Positions 13,108 to 25,900 of a stretch of DNA of 64,000 nt are shown piece by piece; the first letter of the stretch is position 1, and the number at the start of each line of letters is the position of its first letter. The notes under the pieces are model-generated. The model saw only the letters and a program-made list of their open reading frames with translations, was not told the origin of the DNA and ran no database searches. The DNA comes from Casuarius casuarius. Taxonomy: Eukaryota > Chordata > Aves > Casuariiformes > Casuariidae. Location: assembly GCA_003342895.1 (NCBI GenBank), contig PTFA01000011.1, forward strand, positions 2,252,629-2,316,628, given 5' to 3'. The position numbers and the translations under genes were made by a program.

Positions 13108-13295
13108 TAGGACATGATCAACTGCCTGCTTAAATCAATGGAATTTTATTTTAAGCAGTCACTGGCTCCAGGCCACTGAGGAAAGACCTCCATCCCGTCC
13201 CCAAGCCATTATGTTAATGTCAGTGAAACAACTCAGGTGCACTAGATACTCAGGCACTCATCTCTACAGGATCAAGCCCAAATGAGCTGCCAGTT
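13108..13295. repeat. Ancient amniote foldback-type repeat
   Basis: The left end reads gacatgatcaactgcc, then taaatcaatggaattttat, and later ctggctccaggcc near 13162-13175. The right part reads atgtcagtgaaacaactcaggtgcac and ends ctacaggatcaagccc near 13265-13280. The order and the opposing ends (gatc.actgcc ... aggatcaagccc) match old repeats common in birds, crocodilians and turtles. One or two overlapping copies may be present. No coding potential. Confidence 0.4.
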
Positions 13296-14229
13296 ACTAA
13301 CCTGANATTCTTTACATACCTTTTCAGCACTTGCTGAAACATTTGACAGATATGAGAATCCCANACATACAATTTCCAAACCAGTTTCAGTGGCAGTCAT
13401 GTATGCAAAAAGTAGCTAGAACTACACTAATACTGCAGAGTTGTCTTTTACCAAGAAGTATGCACTATTATTTTTAACCATTATACTGACAACAGCTAAA
13501 TGACATTTCCTTGGTTTTTTTGTTTTTTAATTTTTTTAAGAAAGTGATTCTTTTAGGACTTAGATCACAATCNAAACCTTTTGCAAAATCCTCAGCAAAA
13601 AAAAGTCTCCACAGGATATCAGACTCATTAATCCTTGAAACATAAATAAAGCTTTCCAGGCAGATGATGAACAGCTGTATCAAACAAACAGATGGACCTC
13701 TGTATATCAGCTAAGAAGAACTTCATGTCTTCTCTTAATCTTGCCAAGCTATTGCTAGCTAGATAAGCAGAGGGTGTTAGATTCACCTGTTACTATTTCT
13801 GTAATTCATGATGTTATCAAAATTGTTTTCTCCTAGGAAAGCACCTGGACTAGACAGTTTTATATCCATTTCTGAAGAGTTTGGGGTTTTTTTGTTTGTA
13901 TTTTGTCCTGAGTATCTACTTAGGATACTCATGCACTCTCACAAAACAGGTAGCTTCCTTATTGTTTTGTGTTTGAACATTGAAGCCAATCTGTAGTCTC
14001 ATTATATCCCATACTTTTACTATATGTCAGACTGGGTGTAAAAGAGAAATAAGCACATATGGTTTACCACAAAGCCTTCCTTGGGAAAACAGCTTTGCCC
14101 TGAAGACAGCTGTTTCCAGTTGGTAGACTGAAAAATGAGTAACACTGAATACATACACAAGCTGCATTTCTACCACTACCTGTTTTGTAGCAGTGTGCAC
14201 CTACTTCAAAGGCACCAATGACAAACCAA

Positions 14230-14230
<1 letters not shown>
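13296..14230. other. Non-coding sequence
   Basis: Contains ambiguous bases at 13306, 13364 and 13573. Sequence upstream of the following A55 run was checked for a retroposed body and none was recognised. Confidence 0.5.

Positions 14231-14285
<55 letters not shown>
14231..14285 (+). repeat. Uninterrupted A55 homopolymer
   Basis: Fifty-five consecutive A bases follow acaaaccaac and precede gctgtcac. No AATAAA lies in the 40 bp upstream, so a processed transcript tail is not supported. A weak 6-bp match (agctgt) at the 3' flank and at about 14107-14112 could be a target-site duplication, but it is too short to rely on. CR1 elements do not end in poly(A). Confidence 0.95.
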
Positions 14286-14288
<3 letters not shown>

Positions 14289-17200
14289 GTCACAATGTGC
14301 AATATGTTGCACAAACCACAAAGACGTTTGATTATAGCAGGATTATAATGGGTCAGGAAACATTAGCTTAATTCCAAGGTTTGTTAGTGGCTGTGTGTGT
14401 AACACGCATAATGGCAATCAGATGACACCAGGGGCTACTGGGGAAACTGATTCATGGTTTATTCTGATGTTTATCTAACTATGAGTTTTCTTCTGAAAGA
14501 TGCTACATAACTCTAAGGAAAAGAATTTTGTCCTCTTAGTTGCAGCACTTAGGGTAAGGGAGAGAACAGTAAAAAGCTAGTAACGAGAAAGATTTTCCTT
14601 TTCTTCCTTCAATCAGCCTGTCTTTCCCTGGCCACTGTTGAAAGCTCTCCCATCTGCCTCAGTCTGTCCAATGCACTGGGATGGTCCATTTTTGCCCTGG
14701 CTTAATCATACCTCAGGCAATGGAGTTAAGATGCCAAAAGTAATCAGGTCCCTTGGGTCAAAACTTCAGCAATAACGCGTACATTTATGAACAACTATGA
14801 TAAATACAACCTAATTAATTTAGCTATGGTTCTGAAATAGTGCGTGTCTTAAAGAGTGTTATGGTCCTGCTGGGTACGAGTGCTCTTACCATGTTAATTT
14901 TTTTAATTATATCAAATATTTTTAAGTATATGTGAAGCTGATTGATGTACATATTTTGGTTCCGGGTTAAGAAGGGCTGTGTTTAATAAGAAGGACATTT
15001 AAGAACATCATGAAATATAAAGCAATTTTGGCCTATACTGATGCTTTTTCTTACAACAGAGGATCTAGAGTAGTTGCACGGCACGAGCAGCAGCACACCA
15101 TCCAGAGAGCAACTCTCACCATGCCTCTGGCACAGCCCATCAAACAAGTAAGAACTGCTCAGCTTCTAGCCATACATTCTGCTTCTTCATAAGCACACGA
15201 CCAACAGCCAGACCCATGTAAGCATTTGGCTATACGCATCCCCCCCATGTGTCCCCTGCCTACAGATCTCATGGGGCCTGGCCAGCAGTGACCCCTGAGC
15301 GCGAAGGGCAGAAGAGCTCCCAGCTCTGGTAACAAGGTGTTACCAGAATAAACATGAACACGTGAGTGTAATTCCAGGATACCTATCTGTGTGCAGGCAA
15401 TCAGCAGGCAGGCAGTCCTGATGTGGCTAAGGTAGCATTCCATATAGCATGGCACAGGGAGCAACAGTTTCACCTGATGCCTTAAATAGAAGAATAATAA
15501 ATGCTTTTAATAGAAGGCCACAGAGCCCGTGGCATCCACAGCAGAAAAAGTTATTAAAATATANATATATATATATAACTCAACCTGGCTCCCTCTTATC
15601 CTTCTTTGGATGAGAACTTGGCCACATATTTTCTATTTTAAGCCAGCAGAAAATCTGTAGTCAATCTGTAAGGCAGCATTCTTTTGCTTCCCTTTGCAAG
15701 ATATAAAAATGGTCTTCCTTATTTCCTATTCTAATACTGTTCTGCAGTAGTTATATGCTCAATTCCAATGGATATGTGTTCAGCAATTACACCATGAATT
15801 TGAAACCATTTGTGTGCACACAAGTATCACTGCACTACTGTTAACCACAGTCATGTAAAAACCTTGAGCCTCTTTTGTTAGTCAAAACGATTTACTTTTA
15901 CGGCATGCTGAAAATTATACTAGGCTGTTTTTTAATTCTTCTTTTTTCACTAGTTCTGTAATTCCATAGACTTTATATCCTGTATGGAAACTACAGTATG
16001 ACAGAGAGGACGGCAAACCATCAATTAGCTAAAAAATACAAAATGGGAGTGAACAAAAGCACAGCAGCTTCTTCCTTTACNGATTTCCCCTCCTTTCTCT
16101 CCCCTCCCTCTCTCCTGAGTAGCAGTTTGGCTACTAACTTATATCAGTCCTTAATGACCACAATGGGATGAAACAGGGAAGAGATTTATGCAGAACCTCA
16201 TAGACAGATTATGATAGAAACGGTGATTACTCCCACTCATGTCAGTACTACCCAAGGATCATTTAGCTCTGGGGTGACCACTCCTGATGTGGATACAGTG
16301 ATTTTACAGCCAGAAGCTATTGCTAGTTTGGCATACATTAGTTGCAGTGGGGTGCCTGACACACAAGGATGTAAATTAATGACATAACATTATTACTGGC
16401 TGGGGATTGCACGTAAGTTGAATTCAGCAATTAGAAATGNAGCATGGTTACTGCAGTGTTTACTCTCATTGATAGTGCACAATGTTCTCTGTGCTTTACA
16501 GGAGAATATTATATGCAACTGCAATAAAATGCTTCTGCAATATTATAGCTTTCCAAATAAGGTCAAGCACAAGTGCACTGGTTTGATCTAGCTGACACAG
16601 TTGTTTTTAATTATTAATTCATATTCTTGTTTAAGTATTGTAAAAACTGTAGACCCTGTGAATACTATTATCTTAATGGTCTGGGTCTGTTTTAATAACT
16701 TATTTTCTAACCATAACCTAGCTTTAAAGTAGTGAAACACACTAACATATATGTTATTGCTTCTGGCAGACCGTATTTTTACCACTGAGAGAATCAAAGG
16801 TGTTAAAGTTTGCAAAGTGATGTTTCTTAGCTACACTTTTTTCAGTTCCTTCTTGTTCCAATGACAGTTTACTTTCTTGAGCATTCGACTGGGTATTGCA
16901 TTGCCCAGGGACAGCTTGTCATACAAGGACTTATAACGACATACACACTTCTCTTCAGACAAAAACATCCACTCCCTTGAGTTAGGAACACAAAAATCAA
17001 GGTCTGATCAGTGTCCTGCCAAACAGCCACAGATGTGTTCAACTACATCTCAAGCTCTTATTAGACAAGGATAATGACCGTTTACTTGAATTAAGGCCTT
17101 TTGTAAGGCATGGTTTGTTGGCACTGGACTCCGCAGCCAACACAGTGACAAGGTGAAGCATTTAAAAACAGAATAGCTTTGTATAACTTATGCAGGATAT

Positions 17201-20200
17201 CTACTAAGGGTAACAGTTTTGGAACATACCCTCAGATGCAAAACCTTCCTTCTCCAGGAGGTGTTACACCCAAGAAAAACACTAATTCACCTGTATATCC
17301 CAAGACATCTCAGTCTCTTTCCATTTATAAAATGGAAATGTTGGTAATGGCCTACTTTACCTACTTTGACTGGTATGACCAAGTTAGAGACCCCAAAACC
17401 TCTCTCCCTGTCTCCTCTACCTCCAAGGTGGAGAATGCTTTTTTCCTGCACAGGTGACGATTGCTCCCATACCTGCTGTGCTGCCTTCTCATGAATACAC
17501 AGTAAAAATGATGGTCACAGCCTCGTTCTACGCATGTGTTACACTATTATGGCAATTTGAATGCTGAAAGAGTATTTTAACTTCTAAATGGGAGGATATA
17601 AAATTCTGCAAAATTAATCAGTGAAGATGCAGATCATGGAGAAGTCAATATGAATCCCCACCCTCCACAATAACGTTCTGAAATGACTACTGTATTATAC
17701 ATTTGTCCTATATTGTCAGGGAGGTCTAGTCTTCTACACATCAAGTGTAACGACTGTCAGTGTCACACACAAAAATACACAGCTGAAGAGTACCAAAAAG
17801 TGGAAACCATTAAAATTGTTTTACTACTTGTAGTAGTAATTTATTATGGTAAATATTTAGATCCGAAAGCTGTGGCCACTGTCTCTTAAAGGTTTGTAAG
17901 CACAGAAACTATATCAGGTAAATACAGGGAACAGAACAAATGTCACAGTAATAGGAAATGATTAAAAAATAAACATTTCTAGTGAGACTGCCTTTAAAAC
18001 AGAACATTCACTACTCCAAAAAAAATGCATAGACTTGTTGGTTATGTTTTGCCAACTCTGATGAAAATATGGCTTAATCACTTGTTTGGTAAATAAACTG
18101 TAATTTACCAGCCACCATTACATCTCAGAGTGNAACACTCAGACTGGCTGGAAGGTAACAGTTGCTAAAAAACACAACTCTAGACAGTAGCATTATCACA
18201 AAGCTTAAATCTTGTGAGCAGCTAAGGAGACTCTGTAATTACTGCAAAATAAACAAAGACAACTTTTAAGCCATAAAAGTTAACATAGCTGTAAAAGTTA
18301 ATATATTTACAAAGGGGAGAAGCAAGCAGAGATATAAAGAAAAGCCAAAGGGAGTATCTAACAAATTACATTTCAAATTTTGTCCTGATTGTAATCAGTC
18401 ACAATAATACTGCAGTTATTTAAAACACCTAAATACTGCTGTCATTTCAAATTGCCCTGAAACATTCCAACGACATGCAATAAAATATTTTCAGTGTCTG
18501 AGTATTTCACTTTAAGCATGTTGCAACTGTTAGAACATGCAGTACTTCATCTCTCCATGCATTATTTCACAATCAATTTCTACTATATTTCTGCGCAACA
18601 CTTTCACAAAGACACTGCCGCTGCATATTCCAAGAAGGTATGGAATTAATGTGAAAAATCCTTCTTTTTANCTGTGTGGAAGGAGGGGGAAGGAAAAAAA
18701 GGAACTGACTTGAAAGACTCACTTATCAAACCCAGCATGAACAAAAGAATTCAACATAATGAAGTCACTAGAAATGTAAGTCAGCTACATCTATTTTAGG
18801 AGCATATTTGAAATTATCCAGATGTCTGAAAAAGTTGTGGATATGGTTTGGTTTAATTGCAGTTTTAATGTTGCGTGAGCAGTAAAGTATCAGAAACTAT
18901 TCATTTTGAATAGGATAAAATACAATTACATCAACTTTATTCCATTTCTTAAGCAGCTTTGAACTGTGGAACTTAGTGGCTTGGTTGACATAACAGCTTG
19001 AAAGAAAAAAGGATACAGTTTGAGATACAGAAAGATGTATCTTGAAAGGCAAAGCAGCATGATTTTCAAAATTATCAAACACCAAAATTCTACAAAAGTA
19101 AGAACTCTTAGGCAGGTCTTTCTGTGGTTTTCTCTGCAGCGCGCTTTAATGCTGTGCGATTTTAATGTTACATTAAAGATAACAAAACATTTCCCAGACA
19201 GTGAAGTCTCTTTCTCTCTCTCTTACTCTCTAAAACAGTGTTATTTGCTAGACATTTCTAGTACTATTAGAAAGTGTATCTCAAAGTTTTTAATGAGCTA
19301 GTGAATTTCAGTGACATTAAGATAGCTCAATGCCATTAGCAGACACAATTTTCTTTTCCTGTTTGTCAATGCATTTTCCTGCTTTAGCTTTATCAATAAT
19401 ACTTGTGCACTTACTTTATTCTTTAATATTATATTAATGCAAAAAGTAATTACTTGTGGGGGGCTTTTTTACTATTAACTCTAAGAGTAAAACAAAAGGT
19501 CCTCATTCTGGTGGCAGAGGAAACTAAGTGCATTGTCTGGGCATATGGAAAAACAAAAGATCCTTTATACTCCATATTTGCTTATCTTTGTTTTTCTACT
19601 CTCACCTGACTCATAGGCAGTTAAGTGTTCTCCTTCTCTTTTCTTTTTTCCTTTTGGGAAGAGGGGGTAGCTCTAACAATGCCTGCTGTCTTCTGCGTAT
19701 TTTGATCTAGCTATATACAAAATTAAACACAGTAACTGTTTTGTTCTGTTTTGTAAATGTCTTCGTTTAGTAGGTGTCTGAAACGCCTCTTCTACTAAAA
19801 CTTCTACCACATGTATGCTAAAGCAGTTGATCATAAACATTGGTCTCCAGCTTAAAAGAAAATAACTCTGCAATGCCCCAACCCCAGAAGAAGCTGAAGG
19901 AGGTTTCTGCTCCTCAGACATCACAGTATCCTCCTAAGAGTGAGAGACAGTAAACCCCACATGCAGGAAATTCCCTAGGCAGCACTGGCACATCCTGAAA
20001 CACCAAAGTCTACCAACTTCAAGGCACGAATCTGTATGAAGGCAGGTTTCCCTCACTCCAGTATTTGCAAAAATTACTAGTTTATCTTTTCCATCAGCTC
20101 TATTTTTATATACTGGCAGAGTGACACACCCCTTTCTAATTAGCTGCTTGCTCAGAAGATGCTTACAGAAAATAAGATGCCATAAGATTCTTTAGATTTG

Positions 20201-20679
20201 TGATCACAAGACAGAGGTGATTTAGGGTGTACTTTTGAATATTTTATTCAAAAGAATAACTGATAAGCTCCAGATTTATGTACTTGCTTTAGGGAAGATT
20301 TAGAATGCTTTTTTGCTAGCTTTCCTAACAAAGCCATAAACACAAATGGGCCTAGACTACGTACCTGTTCATACTAAGTGAGAGTTCAGACACCATAGGC
20401 ATGATCAAAAGCATGACATTACTTCATATCTGCTACACAGTTTTAGTTAGACAAGTTGACTTTTCTGGGATTGTTTTGTTTAGAAATACAGAAAATTATC
20501 TTGATTTTCCCCTACTTTCTAATAGAGAACTTCTTGCAATGCTACTATGGCAGACAGTGTCTAGAACCTTTTGGTGGTAGTGTGTGTCTAAGTCTTGCAT
20601 CATTTAGATAGCTACTGCTTCAATAATTAGTGTTTCCAAATCTTTGCATTGCACAGCAGTGTTCTAATCCACTCTAAGC
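14286..20679. other. Non-coding sequence
   Basis: No supportable exon. A pyrimidine-rich patch is at about 16083-16118 and a short (AT)n with one ambiguous base is at about 15561-15577. A GC-richer stretch at about 15060-15460 has open frames on both strands but no conserved motif or paired splice sites. An 11-bp GGTGT-T-ACACC palindrome near 17260 resembles facing T-box half-sites. Confidence 0.5.
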
Positions 20680-20697
20680 TTTTTTTTTTTTTTTTTT
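20680..20697. repeat. T18 homopolymer
   Basis: Eighteen T bases, or an A18 on the minus strand. No retrocopy body was identified on the minus strand side. Confidence 0.9.
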
Positions 20698-21299
20698 AAA
20701 CAGCAGATTCCAAGGCAGCCAGAGTCCACAAAATTAAGGTAATTACTTTGGAGTCCAGTCCAAAACGTTAGTTACCTGAGAAGAGAAGTTCATACAGGAA
20801 TAGAGGTGCTTACACCATATTAGGTTATCTTACCAAGACGTTCAGGAGGAAGACTAAATGGGTCTGTCGTAGCCAACACTGTACCTGTTAATACATGTTA
20901 TTTTAACTACTCTAATTAAGCAAACATCAGTGTATGTCAATCTATACATTTCTGAGTAAACTTCCTACTTATTTTACAGCTGTAGAATTAAAATAACATT
21001 CCGGCTTATTGTAAGTGACAGCACCTGCATTTAAAACAAAGATTTCATGCCACCTAAGGAGTTATGTAAATTACTTACCAACCACATTTTTAGTTGATTT
21101 TTTTGTTTTTTATCTAGCCTGCCCCTTAACCACACTAATATTCTCTCTGCAGATTTTAATTGATGGTTCTATTTTCTAAATATCTTTCTTCAACAGCGTC
21201 CAGTTGAAACCTGTAATATCATCTTAGTATTTGTTTTTAACTAGGACAATTACTGGAAACTGACCTTCGCTTAACAGCTTTTAAATTAAATAAAGTTGT

Positions 21300-21640
21300 T
21301 TCAGTTCTCAGGCTTGTTAAGCCAGAAGCTGCGGGCCTTTTGTTGTTTGCCTTTATACTCAGCCCTCGCGACTGTACACAGAATTCTCTTCATCAGTAAA
21401 GCAGTTGATTGATTCTCCCCACACAGCCACAGCTGTAAGCTCTGAAGAAAAGGGCTTTAACACTTGTTAGGGAGATCCTCTTCCAGTTAAACTGTTCCTT
21501 GCAGCCAATCAATTTATCAGATCAGAGGCCTGTCTTTTGTGAGAGTCCCTCTGAACTAAGGCTGAAAGGGTTAGGCCAGGGTCAGCTGCCTGAGAAATCA
21601 AAGGCAAAGANGACTTAAAGCACCATAAAGGAGAGCGCTA
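21300..21640. promoter_or_regulatory. Candidate conserved regulatory element A
   Basis: Complex sequence with few simple runs. It holds cagttgattgattctcc, ccacagctgtaagctctg (an E-box, CAGCTG), gcagccaatcaatttatcag (CCAAT core plus AATCAA) and a GATCAGAGG block. This density of recognisable binding-site cores in an otherwise bland region suggests an enhancer, but no alignment or chromatin data are available. Confidence 0.3.
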
Positions 21641-21784
21641 AGGAGGAGAACAGATGGCATTATCTGCTAGTTGACACTGAACAGAAACATATTTGGAACA
21701 ATCTTATTCCAGGTTTTTCTATGCCACTTACCCTCCCCTCACAATATTTCTCTCCCTATGACATTTAGATTAATTAGAAAAGTT

Positions 21785-21823
21785 TAAAAAAGGGGGGAGG
21801 GGGGAGAGAAGGAGAGAAAACGG
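21785..21823. repeat. Purine-rich tract
   Basis: Six A, GGGGGGAGGGGGGAGAG and further purines. A G-quadruplex is possible in principle but the runs are not evenly spaced. Confidence 0.7.
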
Positions 21824-22279
21824 ACTTACAAACCATTTATCTAGGTGGCTATAAGACTGTGTTAAATCACAACGGTCTTCAACAGACAAAAGCTTAACAA
21901 TGAGTAAGAGCTCTCAGTCTTTGCTGTAAGATACCAACACTAACAGACCTAAAACCGTATTAAGGACAGAGAGAGAATCTGAACTCTATCGAGGCATGAT
22001 TTGAATGCCTCATTTTCAATGAGGCAAATAAACCACACACTGAAATTAAGGTACAATTTAAAAGACACTAAAGTACTCTACAACTGTAAAGCCAAGTTTT
22101 ATTGCATTTAAGCCATTTGCTTGGGACACCTGAAATTCCTATCTTATTTTTACTAAAAAATTGGAAAAAAAACAGTATATTCTTTCATACTGCTGGACCT
22201 TTTTGAAAGTAGTTGCTAATGTGAACCTATGAATTCAGCAGGCATGCAGGAAAAAAAAAACATTTTATTGATTGGCTAA

Positions 22280-22960
22280 AAGCAGAGGACCACAGACATA
22301 AATTAAGGCTTGACCTAAGGCTCATTCATATTGATAAAGCCATTCCATTAAATTTGCCGGATTTTGATTAGAAGTCAAATAAGAGAACAAAAGTCAGAAC
22401 ATTCTGATTGTTTTACAGCTAGTTTACATTGTGCCTGGTAAGTTTTAACAGAGCTACAAGACTGGCAGCTGTAAATTACACGCTGGCTCCAAGAATCTTT
22501 CTCTGGAACACAAGAAATTGTGACCAGCATTCTCCCCAAAACTTCCCTTTAAAGGCGGTTTTCCACAGCAACCTAAGTTTTGGAAACGTTTGACCCGATG
22601 TATTACACTGCTGAGAGCACTATCACACCCTTCTCACATTTTCATACCTATAATGAACCTCTCATGGAACAACAGGCTTTGCCTACCTCATATTACACTA
22701 GATTTTCTTAAAAAGAAATTGAAAGAAAAAGCTATTGTACACTACAGCGGAGCAAATGTTAGGTGACAGGGGAAAAAAAAGAGATTCCAAGATGACGCTG
22801 GCCAATGAGCTTGCGTGATTTGGGAGACACGAAAGGGCAATATTTTAAAGAACTGTTCAATGGGAGGGTTTACACAGAGGACACTGAAATAATTTTACCT
22901 CTGGTTCACTGTCTAGTGTGACTGAACATAATTTGTTCTGCTGAACTAAATCTCTTCTCA
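22280..22960. promoter_or_regulatory. Candidate conserved regulatory element B
   Basis: A second stretch of high complexity. It has gccggattttgattag near 22357, an acagctag/ggcagctgtaaattacacgctgg block near 22420-22485, cttgcgtgatttggg near 22811 and ggccaatgag near 22800. Homeodomain, E-box and CCAAT cores are mixed with several CpGs. Inference from texture only. Confidence 0.28.
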
Positions 22961-25900
22961 TGGTTAGCTGGCATTTTCCTGTAGTTAATTGGGCAACCTA
23001 ACCCACTGGCCTGGAATTAAAATCTGTTAAAAGCAGCACCAGCAGCTGCACGCGTCTTTTCACAATCCAGACATTAACTGAAAGCAAAGGGAACAGTAAT
23101 TCAAGGACAGTAAGTAGAGAGACATCTTAATATCTCAGAATGCAACATGCAATATAGCCGAGAGACCAAATTATGTTGCTTATTTATAATATAGGTAGCC
23201 CAATACACCTCAGACCCCACTGTGATATAAACTGCACACATGAAGAAGAACCAGAAATCTCCCCATACTTGGAGATTTTAAAATCAGAACAAAAAAAGAA
23301 AAAAATGCATGGGAACAGTCCCAGACTAGACAATTCTGTTATTCTGCTATGTATACTATAAATATAACACACATACCAATACAAACACACAAACAAATAT
23401 ATGCATATTTCTAGCTCGCTATCTCCTATATGTAAGTAAGTAGAATTTTTAGTAATTCTGGTAGAGAAAAAACATGTATTTGATCAGTTCTGATGCCATT
23501 TATCACCACTGCCATAAGAATACAGTATAACCAATGGACGGCAACTTGTGAAATTACTTTCACCAAGGCATAAGAAAGGCCACTTACTGCAATTTGTTTA
23601 AAATGAAAAACTGGTAATCACGGCAGAACAAATAATACAGCACACAACTTAAAACTGAAAAAACACATTTTATTTCACCAATGGAAATGTTGGCTTTTAA
23701 AGCACACACATTTCCTTCAAACTGACAGTCAAGCTGGACAAAACTATATACATGTTAGATGCATGATATAAAATATTTGCAATATCAACAGATGAACTGA
23801 ACCCTTTCTAGCATAACCAACTTCAATACAAAATCTTTCTTAAGTTCTAAATTCTCATATAACTAGCAAAAATGGGGGAGGTATATAGGCACATAAGTAC
23901 AGCCCAAATATATGGATTTGTATTACCTAACCAAATTACAGTTTTCTAACTAAATGGCTCCAGATGTTCTTTTCTACTCATACCAAGTGAAACAAAAAAA
24001 GAAATGTAGAGACTCAGTAACTCCAGTGGCCAGAGCAGAACATAACACGCTTTGTACTAAATCTATTAGAGCTTTTCTAAAGAAGGACTGGAGACTGTTT
24101 TACACATTCAGTATTTTGAGAACTGGTGGTATGGTACGCCATCATATACAATCTCATTCTCATCACTGAATATTTCTCTGTGAACAGAATTACCTGGAAG
24201 GCTGTCACGCTCAGTTTCTTAATGAACAGTGTTCAGAACACTTCAAATAACATGCATGCTTCCAGAACAACATGCATTTACACAGAGATCACAAAGAGAA
24301 AAGAAGATAAATTCTTCAACTTCATTCTCTACCATGAATTTCCTGCAAAGACTTTCCAAAAAAATCTGGCCATTCATTCTACATTGAAGTGTGGCTTTGA
24401 TTTAGTTCTTACACAAGAAGAAAAAGAAGAGGGCATCTGATTCTTAAAATCTTGAAACAGGCCTTTTTGGGCTAGTTTCAATGGTTAATGACTGAACAGA
24501 ATCTTAGTAGTCTTTATGCAGACAAATACATGGAAAGAGTTCATCCTCTGTTGTTCCTCCATGCCTCCTGAATGAAAAGATTTTACTATCCATTGAAAAT
24601 GTACTACATCATCCTATGCATTAGCACGTAGGTATACTTCAATTTACTGCAGATGTTACGGTATCCTGTAAAGTACTACTTTGACTACACAAATGCCCTA
24701 CTTCAAAGGAACGAAAGAGAAAGTAACTGCCATTATTCAGAGCTGACTGAAAAAGTTATTACTGGGGCGTTTCATGAGCAGATATTTTTGTGGCTACGGA
24801 CATTCTGTTTTCACAATGCTTTTTTCTCTCAAAAGGAAAAAACATCTATTTCATCGACATATAGAAAAACTGAAAAAGAAGAAAAATATTCAGAAAATGG
24901 AAAACGAAGGGGTTTTGGTTTTGTTTTTTGAAAAGCAAGGTTTTGCTGGTTTGTTTTGGTTTAAAAGGGGGTTTCCCAACCAGCTCTGATACTGACTTTC
25001 TAGTTTTATGGTGTTTCTAATTCACAAAGAAGAAGAAATATTGGCCAGGAACAATAAATTACATGGTTTGTTTAAAAATAATAGGGCCCNAAGGAAACAA
25101 CTAACATACTGCACTACTTTTAACAGCTGGTAAATTTGTGCTATTACACAAAATAACATTCTCATTGGCAAAGTACTGAATATTCCTATTCAAACAGAAT
25201 ACTTAACACATGTACTTACATTCAAGCATATGAATAGTTTGTTTCTTTTTAACTAAACATGTCGCAAAAATGGAACAATTAAATACTTAAAATCTAGCAC
25301 ATACAAAATCAAGACACTTACAAAAAGAAAATGGATCCATGAAAAAATTAAAATACCCTTTATTACTTGAGCTGCTCATCTGTAAAACCAAGGATTTTAC
25401 AACAGAGGATTTCTGACTCTGCTAGGTTGATAACAAGCCCAAATCCAAAGGTAAACCAAAAGAGCAAATAAAATTAATATCACACATGCAAAGAAACTGA
25501 AAATCCTGCTGAGAGTTTCAGATATAGCCTTGACTTTTATTATAAATGGGAAATGTAAAGAATCTATCTCGAAACATCTCTAGAATTACACTATAGCAAA
25601 TTAGTCAATTCTATGTAGTGGAACCACAACACAAAATCACAGTAGTCTTTTCTCCTTACAATGTAATATATAGTGTTTCTGTAGCTCCTGGAAGGAAAAC
25701 ATAGAAGTCCTCCTAAATAACTTCCTCCCTTNTTTCTTCCCTTAAAAAGGAACAAACAAACAACCTTCCAAAAACCTCACTCATCATCAAAAAGCAAGTT
25801 CCTTTCAAAGCTCTCCCGAACCCCAGAAATAATCTTTCACTGGAACACCGTCACTCTTTCACTAGAAAGAATGAATAAAAACCACAGATTTAAACAGCTG

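Noticed and set aside
14064..14321. Minus-strand frame with a long poly-Phe stretch
   Set aside because: The Phe run is only the translation of the A55 tract on the opposite strand.
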